Assembly (NCBI RefSeq): GCF_900116665.1
Contig: NZ_FPBK01000007.1
Location: 62,001-126,000 of the forward strand
Source: Pustulibacterium marinum
GTDB taxonomy: Bacteria > Bacteroidota > Bacteroidia > Flavobacteriales > Flavobacteriaceae
Length of the DNA stretch: 64,000 nucleotides
Direction: 5' to 3'
The number at the start of each line of letters is the position of its first letter. The first letter of the stretch is position 1. The translations under genes were made by a program, and so were the position numbers. Below the pieces are notes generated by a model. The model did no database searches. It was not told where the DNA came from and worked only from the letters and a program-made list of their open reading frames with translations. This document shows positions 19,023 to 28,319 of the stretch, one piece after another.

Positions 19023-19316
19023 CTATCTAAGAATAACTTCCTTGATTACTTCTTTTCCTAATTGTTCATTTAGCATCGTGATTATTTTCTGTTTACCATA
19101 GCTTAATTCTTCTCTAAGTACCGAAGAAGTTAAAGAGACAAAAAGTGTAGTATTTCGTAATTGCACGTCTGATGTATAATTAGCAACACCATTTCCCATA
19201 AGTTGCATCCAGGCATCGCGAACATCTATTTTGTCCATGCCTTTTTCAAGCTTATTTTCTTTGATAAAATCTTTCAAAGCATCGCTTAGTGAAATATGAT
19301 CATTTTTTCGTGCCAT
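19023..19316 (-). CDS. DUF721/DciA-like protein
   Basis: 97 aa, matching the short DUF721 core (WMQLMGNGVANYTSDVQLRNTTLFVSLTSS then VLREELSYGKQKIITMLNEQLG). DUF721 proteins include DciA, the helicase loader of bacteria lacking DnaC. Linkage to recF two genes upstream supports a replication role, though this protein is shorter than proteobacterial DciA. Its ATG overlaps the stop of the lipoprotein gene by 1 nt. Confidence 0.85.
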   Translation of the reverse strand: MARKNDHISLSDALKDFIKENKLEKGMDKIDVRDAWMQLMGNGVANYTSDVQLRNTTLFVSLTSSVLREELSYGKQKIITMLNEQLGKEVIKEVILR

Positions 19317-19747
19317 TACTCAACAGTTATAGGTTCGTAGCGTTTGTAGAAAAAGGTAGTCTCGGTATTGGAATTCTTAGTGGAAAAATGATTTTCGTCA
19401 ACGGAAAGTAATGTTTCATTCCACTCACTTTGATCATTCTTATAGTGAATATAATAAGCGTCGTTTTCCTTTACAATTTCAATTTTTTCAGCATCACCAC
19501 TAGTCAAATAATCCGATCCTATAACGGGTTTTACTTTTCTACGCGTACCGCTAAGATTTTCATCAAGTTCTATGTGGTCTATAGTTGTATTTACTTTGTA
19601 AACTTTTGTCATACCATCTTTGCCCTCAGCTTTTTCAATTTCCCAATATCCATTTAGATTTGTTAAAACATCTTTCGGAATTGATTTTTCGCAGCTAAAA
19701 GCGGAAAAAATAAGCACCAAAATGCAAGTGGTTTTCAAAAGTTTCAT
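19316..19747 (-). CDS. lipocalin-like lipoprotein, unknown function
   Basis: 143 aa. Lipoprotein signal ends FSAFSC (Cys19). The body is predicted all beta: LNGYWEIEKAEG near 30, alternating strands, then ETTFFYKRYEP at the end, as in Bacteroidota lipocalin-like proteins. It sits between recF and the DUF721 gene on one strand and is probably co-transcribed, 28 nt after recF. No ligand can be named. Confidence 0.7.
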   Translation of the reverse strand: MKLLKTTCILVLIFSAFSCEKSIPKDVLTNLNGYWEIEKAEGKDGMTKVYKVNTTIDHIELDENLSGTRRKVKPVIGSDYLTSGDAEKIEIVKENDAYYIHYKNDQSEWNETLLSVDENHFSTKNSNTETTFFYKRYEPITVE

Positions 19748-19775
19748 TGTAATTTATTTGGTGGCAAATGTACAA

Positions 19776-20855
19776 TTACAGATTGAAAATCTTGTAGGTT
19801 TGGTTGGTCTTTTTCACAACATCTTCTGTTCTCTGTGAATGCGTATCACTTATGAAAATTTGTCCAAAAGTATCTTCATTAACTAGTTGAACTATGTGCG
19901 TAACTCTGTTTTCATCAAGCTTGTCAAAAATATCATCTAATAGTAAAATAGGCTTCACTTGTGATTGGTTTTTTATAAAATCAAATTGAGCTAATTTTAA
20001 AGCTATTAAAAACGTTTTTTGCTGGCCTTGACTACCAAATTTTTTAATGGAATGATCATCAATTTCAAAGCTGAGATCGTCTTTATGGATACCAACAGAT
20101 GTATATTGCAATGCTCTATCTTTACTTAGATTATCAGTAAAAAGATCTTTTAATGCGGTGGTGTTTAGTTGACTTTCGTAGACTAAATTTATATTTTCTT
20201 GATTGCCGGAAATGGTATAGTAACGCTCCTTAAAAATAGGAATAAACTCTTCTAGAAAAGCAATTCTTTTACTGTGTATAAAGGATCCCATTTCAGAAAG
20301 TTGGTCGTTATAAACTTCAAGTGTTTTGGAATCAAACGTACTGTTTAGAGCAAAGTATTTTAGCAAAGCATTTCGCTGTTGTAAAACCTTATTATAATTT
20401 ATGAGTTGCTGTAAGTAGGTTTTATTGGATTGAGATATGACGTTGTCTATAAATTTACGTCTGGTCTCACTTCCTTCTGTAATTAAATCTCTATCCGCTG
20501 GAGAAATAATCACTAAAGGAATCAGTCCAACATGATCCGAAAGTTTCTCGTAGACTTTACCATTTCTCTTAATTGTTTTTTTCTGACCCTTTTTCAAGCT
20601 ACACAAAATGCGTTCTTCGGTATTGTTTTTTGAAAAAGTTCCGTCTACCACAAAAAAATCTTCCCCATGTTTTATATTTTGACTTGCAATAGGGTTAAAG
20701 TAGCTTTTTCCAAATGCTAAATAGTAAACACTATCCAATACTGTAGTTTTTCCTACACCATTATTACCAGTAAAACAATTAATTTTTGCATCTAGCTGAA
20801 AATCTTTCGATGCAATATTCTTGTAATTAATAAGAGAAAGCTTGTTTAAAATCAT
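19776..20855 (-). CDS. recF: DNA replication and repair protein RecF
   Basis: 359 aa, standard RecF length. Walker [10 protein letters not shown] at about 30-38, the signature region [18 protein letters not shown] near 275-292, and Walker [18 protein letters not shown] near 304-320. RecF binds ATP and DNA at gaps and, with RecOR, loads RecA. It heads a three-gene minus-strand operon with the lipoprotein and DUF721 genes and is divergent from the TPR gene. Confidence 0.96.
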   Translation of the reverse strand: MILNKLSLINYKNIASKDFQLDAKINCFTGNNGVGKTTVLDSVYYLAFGKSYFNPIASQNIKHGEDFFVVDGTFSKNNTEERILCSLKKGQKKTIKRNGKVYEKLSDHVGLIPLVIISPADRDLITEGSETRRKFIDNVISQSNKTYLQQLINYNKVLQQRNALLKYFALNSTFDSKTLEVYNDQLSEMGSFIHSKRIAFLEEFIPIFKERYYTISGNQENINLVYESQLNTTALKDLFTDNLSKDRALQYTSVGIHKDDLSFEIDDHSIKKFGSQGQQKTFLIALKLAQFDFIKNQSQVKPILLLDDIFDKLDENRVTHIVQLVNEDTFGQIFISDTHSQRTEDVVKKTNQTYKIFNL

Positions 20856-20955
20856 AAAAAACCAAAGCAGATAAGTGGTTGACTTCTTTTACAAAACAAA
20901 GATAAAATATTGAAAAATATCAATAAAAACCGCTTTTATATTTTAATAAAAATTA

Positions 20956-20963
20956 TATTTTTG
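20956..20963 (+). promoter_or_regulatory. possible -7 box for the TPR-ribH operon
   Basis: TATTTTTG fits TAnnTTTG and is followed by CGCC, about 23 nt before the TPR gene start. No TTG at proper spacing is seen. Confidence 0.4.
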
Positions 20964-20985
20964 CGCCACTAATACAAACTAGGCT

Positions 20986-21774
20986 ATGGCAACATACAAT
21001 AAAAGAGGATACAAATCTAAAGCAAAAAAAGAAAAAGAAGTTATAGAAGAGCCGGAAGTACAATCTGAAGAAATGGATAGTACAACCGCAGAGTTGTTTA
21101 ATTCTTTAGATGAAGGTGCTTCAAAAACAGAAGAGTGGGTAGAGAATAACAAAAACACTGTTCTTGGTGTAATTGGAGTAATCGTAGTTGCTGCAATTGG
21201 ATTTTTTGTGTACACAAAATTCATAGGAACTCCTAAAGAAGAAAAGGCTTCTAACGATATGTTCTTTGCTCAAGAGTATTTTAATGAGGCAATGAATGGA
21301 GCAGAAGCAAAAGATTCTCTTTTAGACCTTTCTCTTAAAGGAGGAAACGGTACTTATGGTTTTCTTGATATTATAGAAGAATACAACGGTACTAAAGCTG
21401 CAAACTTGGCAACTTACAGTGCTGGTATGGCTTATTTAGAGTTGAAAAACTACGATAAGGCTATAGAATATTTAGATAATTTTAATGCAGATGATGAGAT
21501 GTTAGCTCCTTTGGCTAAAGGAAATATCGGAGATGCATTTTCACAATTAGGTCAGTATGACGATGCAATGTCTTATTATGATAAAGCAATTGCTTTAAAA
21601 GATAACGACTTTACAACACCACTTTATTTATTCAAAGCAGGTATGTTGGCAAAAGAGCAAAAGGATTATGACAAAGCATTGAAATACTTCAACAGAATTA
21701 AAGAAGAATATCCTGAATCACAACAGGCAAAAACAATAGATGCTTATATAGCACTTGTAGAAAACATTAAATAA
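20986..21774 (+). CDS. membrane-anchored TPR protein (YfgM-like)
   Basis: 262 aa. The Lys/Glu-rich cytoplasmic N-terminus is followed by one membrane helix (TVLGVIGVIVVAAIGFFVYT, about 58-77). At least three TPR units follow (AGMAYLELKNYDKAIEYLDN; GDAFSQLGQYDDAMSYYDKA; AGMLAKEQKDYDKALKYFNR). The topology matches YfgM-like ancillary factors with a periplasmic TPR domain, but a partner cannot be named. The stop overlaps the lumazine synthase ATG (TAATG), so the pair is coupled. Confidence 0.88.
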   Translation: MATYNKRGYKSKAKKEKEVIEEPEVQSEEMDSTTAELFNSLDEGASKTEEWVENNKNTVLGVIGVIVVAAIGFFVYTKFIGTPKEEKASNDMFFAQEYFNEAMNGAEAKDSLLDLSLKGGNGTYGFLDIIEEYNGTKAANLATYSAGMAYLELKNYDKAIEYLDNFNADDEMLAPLAKGNIGDAFSQLGQYDDAMSYYDKAIALKDNDFTTPLYLFKAGMLAKEQKDYDKALKYFNRIKEEYPESQQAKTIDAYIALVENIK

Positions 21775-22259
21775 TGGCTACAGAAAATAAGAATTTATCA
21801 GCGTATGATAAAGCGACAATCCCAAATGCGAATGACTTTCGGTTTGGGATTGTTGTTTCAGAATGGAATGAGAACATCACAGAAGGTTTGTTTGCTGGCG
21901 CAAAAGAAGCTTTACTAGATTGTGGTGCATTAGAGAGAAACATTATTCGTTGGAACGTTCCTGGAAGTTTTGAACTAACCTACGGAGCAAAACGAATGAT
22001 AGAAACAAAAGAAGTAGATTGCGTTATCGCTATTGGTAGTGTGATCAAAGGAGAAACCATGCATTTTGATTTTGTGTGTCAAGGTGTCACACAAGGAATA
22101 AAAGATCTAAATGTAAAATACGATACTCCTGTTATCTTTTGTGTACTTACAGATGATACCATGCAACAATCCATTGATAGAAGTGGTGGTAAGCATGGAA
22201 ATAAAGGTACTGAAGCAGCAATTGCAGCTATAAAAATGATACAACTACGCAATCTATAA
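21774..22259 (+). CDS. ribH: 6,7-dimethyl-8-ribityllumazine synthase
   Basis: 161 aa, typical length. Conserved elements are VPGSFELTYGAKRM (about 63-76), IAIGSVIKGETMHFDFVC with catalytic His near 99, PVIFCVLTDDTMQQSIDRSGG and KGTEAAIAAIKM. It condenses 5-amino-6-ribitylaminouracil with 3,4-dihydroxybutanone phosphate in riboflavin synthesis, forming hollow assemblies. Followed by a strong terminator. Confidence 0.97.
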   Translation: MATENKNLSAYDKATIPNANDFRFGIVVSEWNENITEGLFAGAKEALLDCGALERNIIRWNVPGSFELTYGAKRMIETKEVDCVIAIGSVIKGETMHFDFVCQGVTQGIKDLNVKYDTPVIFCVLTDDTMQQSIDRSGGKHGNKGTEAAIAAIKMIQLRNL

Positions 22260-22285
22260 TTGTATAGTTATTTTTCAGTTTGTTG

Positions 22286-22329
22286 AATACTGATTGATTT
22301 TTTCTTAAGAATCAATCAGTATTTTTTTT
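22286..22329 (+). terminator. rho-independent terminator of the TPR-ribH operon
   Basis: A 14-bp perfect inverted repeat, AATACTGATTGATT (22286-22299) and its complement (22310-22323), with a 10-nt loop and a T run after it. Confidence 0.93.
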
Positions 22330-22450
22330 GAACTGATTTTAGCAATTTGTCAATTTTAGGTTTCGGCATTCTTTTTGTTAACATTTTTTAGCACCGAAAC
22401 TTGAAGCGTGCTGGGTATTTTAATTAATTTTGAATGAAGAGGATAAAAGT

Positions 22451-22741
22451 ATGAGACTTCCAACATTATTTAAGCAGCAGAAAAGCAAAACGTATAACTA
22501 CAAACCTCGTTATTACAACGAGCGTAAAGAACGTATAGATGCAATGAAACGTAAGTATGAAACCGTTTCAGATACAGAATACAAACCAACGCGTAGAGCT
22601 TCTTTTAGAGATGATTGGAAAACAGAGCGCAAGGCAATGAGTGAGAGCAATACACGGCTTCGATTAATAGTAATCTTGGCATTCCTAATCATGTTCACAT
22701 TTGTAGCATTGCGTTTTATAAATTTTGATAAATTACTTTAA
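22451..22741 (+). CDS. small membrane protein upstream of mutL
   Basis: 96 aa from the ATG at 22451; an in-frame ATG at 22430 is possible, but the family I recall starts MRLPTLFK. A basic N-terminus with PRYYNERKERIDAMKRKY is followed by one C-terminal membrane helix (LIVILAFLIMFTFVALRFI). Homologues are often labelled riboflavin synthase subunit beta, which appears to be an annotation carried over from the neighbouring ribH; there is no enzyme fold. The stop TAA overlaps the mutL ATG by 1 nt. Function unknown. Confidence 0.8.
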   Translation: MRLPTLFKQQKSKTYNYKPRYYNERKERIDAMKRKYETVSDTEYKPTRRASFRDDWKTERKAMSESNTRLRLIVILAFLIMFTFVALRFINFDKLL

Positions 22742-24645
22742 TGGCAGATATCATCCAGTTATTACCGGATCATGTTGCAAACCAAATTGCTGCAGGAGAA
22801 GTGGTTCAAAGACCAGCTTCTGTAGTGAAAGAATTATTAGAAAATGCGATTGATGCCGGAGCAACCGAGATAAAATTAATTGTAAAAGACGCAGGAAAAA
22901 CCCTTATTCAAGTTGTAGATAACGGGAAGGGAATGAGCGATACCGATGCTCGCTTGTGTTTTGAGCGTCATGCTACCTCAAAGATAAAAACTGCAGAAGA
23001 TTTATTTTTACTTCATACCAAAGGCTTTCGTGGAGAAGCGCTAGCTTCTATTGCTGCAATTGCACATGTTGAGTTGAACACCAGGCAAGCTAGTGATGAA
23101 GTTGGTACACAAATAAAAATAGAGGGGAGTAAAGTAGTTGCTCAAGAAGTGGTGGTAACTCCCGAAGGAACCTCGCTTTTAGTTAAAAATCTATTTTTTA
23201 ATATTCCTGCACGTAGAAACTTTTTAAAGTCAGATGCTGTAGAACTTCGTCATGTAATTGATGAATTTCAACGTGTGGCTTTGGCTCACCCAACTATAGG
23301 TTTTGACTTTTATCATAATGGTGGCGAGTTGTTTCGCCTGCCAAGTTCCAATAACAGACAACGTATTGTACATGTTTTTGGAGGCAAGACCAATGAAAAG
23401 TTGGTTCCTGTTGAAGAGCCTACAGAAGTGGTTAAAATAGCTGGTTTTGTTGGAAAGCCGGAATTTGCTAAGAAAAGTAGAGGCGAGCAGTTTTTCTTTG
23501 TAAATGATCGTTTTATCAAAAGTCCGTATTTGCACCATGCAATCATGTCGGCCTACGAAGGTCTCTTGAAAGACGGTACACAACCAAGTTATTACTTGTT
23601 TTTAGATGTAGACCCGGCTACGATTGATATCAATATTCATCCAACAAAAACGGAAATTAAGTTTGATGACGAACATACTTTGTATGCCATTTTGAGATCT
23701 GCTGTAAAACATAGTTTAGGACAATTTAATGTTGCGCCAATTTTGGATTTTGATTCAGATCCAAACTTACATACACCATACGATTACAAAGACAAAAAGT
23801 TAGATATGCCGGGCATAGAAGTGGACGCCGGTTTTAATCCTTTTAAAGAAGAAAAATCGAGTTCTTCTCAAGTACGAGTGAAGAGTAACAATTTTGGGAG
23901 TGGTAATAATTCTTTCCGAAGAAATACTTCAGCTTCTTGGGAAAGTCTTTATGTGGGATTAAAAGATGACGATACTTTTGAATCTAAAGCAAATCATAGT
24001 GAACCGGATTCTTTTGCTTCTATTCAATTTGAGTCGGAAGAAGTTACTGGTAAATTATTTGAGGATGATGCCGTAGAAAGACCTGCCGCAGCCACTTATC
24101 AGTTACAAAAAAAGTATTTGGTAACTACTATCAAATCAGGAATGGTGATTATAGATCAGTCCAGAGCACATCAAAGAGTTTTATACGAGAAATTCTTGAA
24201 AGATATCACCATTAACGAAGGTGTGAGTCAACAATTGATATTTCCGCTGGAACTGCATTTTTCAGTAACTGAAATTGCATTAATTCAAACTTTAAAAGAA
24301 CGCTTGGAAGGTACCGGGTTTGCTTTTGAAAGTATTGAAGGCGATAAAGTAACTATCACAGGAATTCCGTTGAATGTTACGGAGAGTGAAGTGTCTATTA
24401 TTCTAGAACAATTGGTGTCCGATTTTGGTGAAGATATTCCTGATAGTGGATTTACTCAAACCGATATGTTGGCAAAAACACTCTGTAAAACCTTGGCGGT
24501 TAGAAGCGGAGAGTCATTAACAGTTGCAGAACAAGAAGCCTTGGTGAACAATCTTTTTGCATGTACAGAATCTGCGGTTTCTCCGTTCAATAGACCAACA
24601 TTCATTACCATGACGGTAGAAGATATAGATAAAAAATTTATGTAA
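22741..24645 (+). CDS. mutL: DNA mismatch repair protein MutL
   Basis: 634 aa. The GHKL ATPase N-terminus shows VVKELLENAIDAGAT (motif I, about 28-42), VDNGKGM (motif II), and KGFRGEALASI (motif III). The linker (about 350-435) is Ser/Asn-rich. The C-terminal dimerisation domain carries IDQSRAHQRVLYEKFL. The usual DQHAxxERxxYE metal motif of MutL endonucleases is changed to DQSRAHQRVLYE, and I see no clear CPHGRP motif near the end, so nuclease activity is uncertain. Confidence 0.94.
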   Translation: MADIIQLLPDHVANQIAAGEVVQRPASVVKELLENAIDAGATEIKLIVKDAGKTLIQVVDNGKGMSDTDARLCFERHATSKIKTAEDLFLLHTKGFRGEALASIAAIAHVELNTRQASDEVGTQIKIEGSKVVAQEVVVTPEGTSLLVKNLFFNIPARRNFLKSDAVELRHVIDEFQRVALAHPTIGFDFYHNGGELFRLPSSNNRQRIVHVFGGKTNEKLVPVEEPTEVVKIAGFVGKPEFAKKSRGEQFFFVNDRFIKSPYLHHAIMSAYEGLLKDGTQPSYYLFLDVDPATIDINIHPTKTEIKFDDEHTLYAILRSAVKHSLGQFNVAPILDFDSDPNLHTPYDYKDKKLDMPGIEVDAGFNPFKEEKSSSSQVRVKSNNFGSGNNSFRRNTSASWESLYVGLKDDDTFESKANHSEPDSFASIQFESEEVTGKLFEDDAVERPAAATYQLQKKYLVTTIKSGMVIIDQSRAHQRVLYEKFLKDITINEGVSQQLIFPLELHFSVTEIALIQTLKERLEGTGFAFESIEGDKVTITGIPLNVTESEVSIILEQLVSDFGEDIPDSGFTQTDMLAKTLCKTLAVRSGESLTVAEQEALVNNLFACTESAVSPFNRPTFITMTVEDIDKKFM

Positions 24646-24656
24646 ATTAAGAATAC

Positions 24657-25409
24657 ATGATGCGATTAACAGAAACGGTTAAACATTTATTAATCATAAA
24701 TATACTTTTCTTCATTGTGACTATGATGAACCAATCTTTTATGTATGATTGGTTTGCTTTGTGGTTTCCGAAGAACCCAAATTTTCAATTTTGGCAGATA
24801 ATTACACATATGTTTATGCATGGTGGCAAAAAGCATATTTTCTTTAATATGTTTTCATTGATCATTTTTGGGCCCATTTTGGAACAATATCTAGGAAGAA
24901 ATAAATTTCTCTTATTATACTTTGCATCCGGATTGGGAGCCGTAGCATTACAAATATTGTTTACTTACTATCAATACAATTCAGCATTTGAGGGTTTATT
25001 AAATGCAGGAGTAAGCCAAAGCGAGATTAACGTCTTTCTTAGTGATTTGGTTTCAAAAGGTAGGGCAGATGTGCCATATGAAAATCTTTACAGTCTATTT
25101 GATAGCTTACATGATTCATATTTCGCTACAATGGTAGGAGCTTCTGGTTGTCTTTTTGGAATCACTGCTGCATTTGTGGTTGTTTATCCCAATATGCCTT
25201 TGTATATCATGTTTATCCCAATTCCTATCAAAGCTAAATATTTAATAGGTGGTTATTTTGCAATTACCTTGTACTCAGCTATTACAGGAAGTTCTCTGGC
25301 AGGTCCTGAAAATACAGCATTTTGGGCTCACATTGGTGGTGCGGTAATTGGATTCATTACGATGTGGTATTGGAAAAAAAATGAGTTTAACCATAATAGG
25401 TGGAATTGA
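24657..25409 (+). CDS. rhomboid intramembrane serine protease 1
   Basis: 250 aa, six or more membrane helices. The HGGKKHIFFNMFSLIIFG segment (about 58-75) is the conserved rhomboid H-x-x-x-N-type helix. The active Ser lies in VGASGCLFGITAAF near 160, and the catalytic His in FWAHIGGAVIGF near 225. It cleaves membrane-spanning substrates within the bilayer; substrates unknown. Followed 1 nt later by a second rhomboid gene. Confidence 0.93.
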   Translation: MMRLTETVKHLLIINILFFIVTMMNQSFMYDWFALWFPKNPNFQFWQIITHMFMHGGKKHIFFNMFSLIIFGPILEQYLGRNKFLLLYFASGLGAVALQILFTYYQYNSAFEGLLNAGVSQSEINVFLSDLVSKGRADVPYENLYSLFDSLHDSYFATMVGASGCLFGITAAFVVVYPNMPLYIMFIPIPIKAKYLIGGYFAITLYSAITGSSLAGPENTAFWAHIGGAVIGFITMWYWKKNEFNHNRWN

Positions 25410-25410
25410 T

Positions 25411-26292
25411 ATGAATACAAATTGGAGTTATCAATATAAAATGTTGGCACCCCATGTTAAAATGATTGTCATTAATGTGGCCATCTTTTTACTATTCTCA
25501 CTGGTATTTGGGTTGTTTCAAATACCTCAAGCATATATTTTAGATTGGTTTGGAATGCCAGATTCTTTAAATGGTTTTTTAACAAGACCGTGGACTATAA
25601 TTACGTATGCTTTTTTTCATGGTGGTTTTCGTCATATTTTATTCAATATGATTACGTTATATTTCTCAGGGAATATTTTTATGAATTTGTTCAGCGGAAA
25701 AAGATTCTATACAGTTTATCTCTTAGGAGCCATAGCTGGAGGCGTACTTTACTTTTTATCCTATAATATTTTCCCGGCTTTTACCAATTCAATCATTCCG
25801 CAATATCTTATAGGAGCTTCTGCGGCGGTAATGGCTATTTTAATATTTGTGTGTGCTTATATTCCAAATCAAGAAGTTCGTGTGTTTATGTTTAATGTAA
25901 AACTCTGGCACGTGGGAATATTTTTTGTTTTAATGGATTTATTACAGATATCAGAAAGTAATCCTGGAGGTCATATTGCGCATTTAGGTGGTGCATTGTT
26001 AGGTTTTGTGTATGCGCGTCAGTTAGGGCAAGGAAATGATATTGGAGCATGGTTTAGTAGCTTAATGGATGGTATTGCCAATTTGTTTTCCGGAAAGAAA
26101 TCTGAAAAAACAAAGTTTAAAAAAGTATATCGTAACAAAAAATCAACAGATAGTAGTGCAAAAGTGTTTAATAACGATAAAAACATACATCAGAAGAAAA
26201 TTGATGCTATCTTAGATAAAATAAGCAAAAGCGGTTATGAAAGTTTGAGCAAAGACGAAAAAGACTATTTGTTCAAGGCCGGAAAAAATTAA
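25411..26292 (+). CDS. rhomboid intramembrane serine protease 2, with cytoplasmic tail
   Basis: 293 aa from the ATG at 25411. The frame is open upstream into the first rhomboid gene, but the encoded residues do not fit the family. It has the HGGFRHILFNMITLYFSG helix, the active Ser in IGASAAVMAILIF, and the His in GHIAHLGGALLGF. A basic C-terminal tail of about 85 residues ends SGYESLSKDEKDYLFKAGK, a short helical motif common in Bacteroidota rhomboids (DUF6576-like). It is co-transcribed with the first rhomboid. Confidence 0.92.
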   Translation: MNTNWSYQYKMLAPHVKMIVINVAIFLLFSLVFGLFQIPQAYILDWFGMPDSLNGFLTRPWTIITYAFFHGGFRHILFNMITLYFSGNIFMNLFSGKRFYTVYLLGAIAGGVLYFLSYNIFPAFTNSIIPQYLIGASAAVMAILIFVCAYIPNQEVRVFMFNVKLWHVGIFFVLMDLLQISESNPGGHIAHLGGALLGFVYARQLGQGNDIGAWFSSLMDGIANLFSGKKSEKTKFKKVYRNKKSTDSSAKVFNNDKNIHQKKIDAILDKISKSGYESLSKDEKDYLFKAGKN

Positions 26293-26307
26293 TATCAATA
26301 GTTCACT

Positions 26308-27357
26308 TTGAAAAAACTCTCCCTCTTTGATAAGTTTATTTTTGTAATAAATAGTCTTGTTGCTACTGCAACTTTATTGGCTTTTATATTGCCATTTTTA
26401 CCACCAAGATATTTTCCTTTAATTTCTTTACTAAGTTTGGGATTACCACCTTTGATTATAGTTAATTTTGTTTTCGTGGTGTATTGGCTGGTTCGTTTCA
26501 AGAAGCAATTTTTACTATCGGTAATAATTTTAATTTTAGGATTTAACCATGTAAGATCGTTAATAGAATTTGGTCATGAACAACTACCAAAGCGTTCAAA
26601 TGATTTTTCTATAATGACATGGAATGTGAGAATGTTGAATCAATTGGATTGGACAAATCAAACTGATATTCCCCAGAAAATACAGCAATTGGTGGCAAAG
26701 GAAAATCCAGATATAATGATGTTTCAGGAGTTCTGGAAAGAAGATTTCAAACTTTTTGAAAAAATGTATCCGTATTATTATGTGAAGTGTAAGAATATAG
26801 ATGGCCAAATGGGGCAGGTCATTCTATCTCGCTATGAAATACTAAGTCAGGGAATTTTTAATTTTGATTCAGGAAATGACATTTTATATGCAGATTTAGA
26901 TATTCATGGAGAAAAGGTACGAGTGTATAATTTTCATTTACAGTCGCTAGGTATCAACTCCACTGTGGAAGGACAAAGTGTTAAACAGATAGATAAGAAA
27001 TGGGTAGCCAAAAGTATGTCCAAAAATTTTACACTACAACAATCTCAAATCGAAGAATTCATAAGCAATGTAAAAGAATATGGCGGTCGATTTGTAATCT
27101 GTGGGGATTTTAATAATACTGCTTTTTCCTATATATATAGAAGATTGAAAACTGAATTTGACCTTAAAGATAGTTTTGAAGAAAGAGGTAGTGGTTTTGG
27201 AAGGTCCTACGATTTTAAATACTTTCCAATGCGTATAGATTTTGTTTTTGGGGATAAAGAATTTGAAGTGCGTTCACACGAAAATTTTTCAGAATACTAT
27301 TCAGATCATTTTCCTGTGAAAGTTGTCTTTGGAATGCATGATCCTGAAAATGATTAA
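26308..27357 (+). CDS. membrane-anchored endonuclease/exonuclease/phosphatase family protein (TTG start)
   Basis: 349 aa. The start codon is TTG at 26308; the frame from there encodes MKKLSLFDKFIFVINSL, which matches the family N-terminus, and no ATG is near. Two or three membrane helices occupy the first ~90 residues. The EEP domain follows with MTWNVRMLN (about 109), MMFQEFW with the catalytic Glu, ICGDFNNTAFS and the terminal SDHFPVKVVF, the expected metal and catalytic residues. The family hydrolyses phosphodiesters or phosphomonoesters; the substrate is unknown. It ends 4 nt into the convergent DUF6122 gene. Confidence 0.9.
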   Translation: MKKLSLFDKFIFVINSLVATATLLAFILPFLPPRYFPLISLLSLGLPPLIIVNFVFVVYWLVRFKKQFLLSVIILILGFNHVRSLIEFGHEQLPKRSNDFSIMTWNVRMLNQLDWTNQTDIPQKIQQLVAKENPDIMMFQEFWKEDFKLFEKMYPYYYVKCKNIDGQMGQVILSRYEILSQGIFNFDSGNDILYADLDIHGEKVRVYNFHLQSLGINSTVEGQSVKQIDKKWVAKSMSKNFTLQQSQIEEFISNVKEYGGRFVICGDFNNTAFSYIYRRLKTEFDLKDSFEERGSGFGRSYDFKYFPMRIDFVFGDKEFEVRSHENFSEYYSDHFPVKVVFGMHDPEND

Positions 27358-27671
27358 TTGCTAGGCATCATCAAGCAATCACATACATCTGCAATAATAT
27401 GTATGATAAGGGCTAAACCAAAAATTCTTGTTTTTGAAAATAACAACAGCAGTATATACAACGCTATGGCTACGTAAGAATGTAATGGGTGAAAACCAAT
27501 ACTACATCTGTTTGGATCAAAAATAGGATTTGCAAAAAGGTGATCAATATCAATAAGAATTCCAGCAAGTAGAATAAATATTGATATTTGAAACGTTTTT
27601 CGATAGAAGATAAATGCAACCACAAACGGAATCAAAAAATGGATTCCATAGTGAACAAATATTCTTAGCAT
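27354..27671 (-). CDS. DUF6122 family membrane protein
   Basis: 105 aa, three to four membrane helices. Conserved polar residues sit in HYGIHFLIPF, the LIDIDHLFANPIFDPNRCSIGFHPLHS segment, and IHIIADVCDC. The His/Asp pattern resembles the YdjM/LPXTG-type membrane metal-dependent hydrolases, which suggests metal binding, but enzymatic activity is unproven. It is the last gene of the parAB-lepB cluster, 7 nt after wbqC. Confidence 0.82.
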   Translation of the reverse strand: MLRIFVHYGIHFLIPFVVAFIFYRKTFQISIFILLAGILIDIDHLFANPIFDPNRCSIGFHPLHSYVAIALYILLLLFSKTRIFGLALIIHIIADVCDCLMMPSN

Positions 27672-27678
27672 ACTGTAT

Positions 27679-28317
27679 TTACAGATGTATTTTTAGAAAT
27701 TGATCTTCCAAATAAGTCAATGAATTAGGTCCTTCATTGAATAAAAGATCCAAAATACTTAAGTTATTTAAGAAGCCTTCTTTGCTGTCAAAAACTTGTG
27801 TATAGGTATCAAAAGAAGGTGTGTTTATCTTTTTTGCATTTACAAGTTTTCGAAAATCTGTTAAGTCATCATTATCAGTAATTTCAGTAGCATAGGAATT
27901 TGTAAAACTATAATCAGTTTCCAGTTGTAAACAATCCGAAATAGTTTCAAAAGTTGAAATGTTGAAATCTAATAGATATTCCTGTTTCTTTTCAAATAAT
28001 GGTGCTATTTCGTCTTCGTAGAACTCAAAGAAAGGAGAAGTTCTGTATGCGGTTTGCAAACTTTTCCAGTGCTGTTTTTGCCACGGAAAATCATTTTCTA
28101 CTTTTACATCCTTGTATAGTTGTCTACCATCTTTTCCCGTATGTTTTATGGGAATGCTAAGCATCTGCTTTCCGTTTGCTCCATAAACGTACATGCGGTT
28201 TCTGTACGTTTGCTTTTGGAAATTATCAAACTTTTCAAAAACAATGGCATCACTCTTAACTATTACCGAAAATTGCGCAATAGAAGGAAAATAGGTTGGG
28301 TGTAGAAGCGATTTCAT
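27679..28317 (-). CDS. WbqC family protein
   Basis: 212 aa. It begins with LLHPTYFPSIAQFSVIVKSD, has NRMYVYGANGKQMLSIPIKHTGK near 45 and WQKQHWKSLQTAYRTSPFFEFYEDE near 80, all typical of WbqC proteins. Some members sit in O-antigen clusters; biochemical role not established. It lies 2 nt after lepB, and this pairing is conserved in Flavobacteriaceae as far as I recall. Confidence 0.85.
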   Translation of the reverse strand: MKSLLHPTYFPSIAQFSVIVKSDAIVFEKFDNFQKQTYRNRMYVYGANGKQMLSIPIKHTGKDGRQLYKDVKVENDFPWQKQHWKSLQTAYRTSPFFEFYEDEIAPLFEKKQEYLLDFNISTFETISDCLQLETDYSFTNSYATEITDNDDLTDFRKLVNAKKINTPSFDTYTQVFDSKEGFLNNLSILDLLFNEGPNSLTYLEDQFLKIHL

Positions 28318-28319
28318 TT

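Noticed and set aside
25348-25410. Extended start of the second rhomboid
   Set aside because: It lies inside the first rhomboid gene in another frame; the ATG at 25411 gives a family-like N-terminus.
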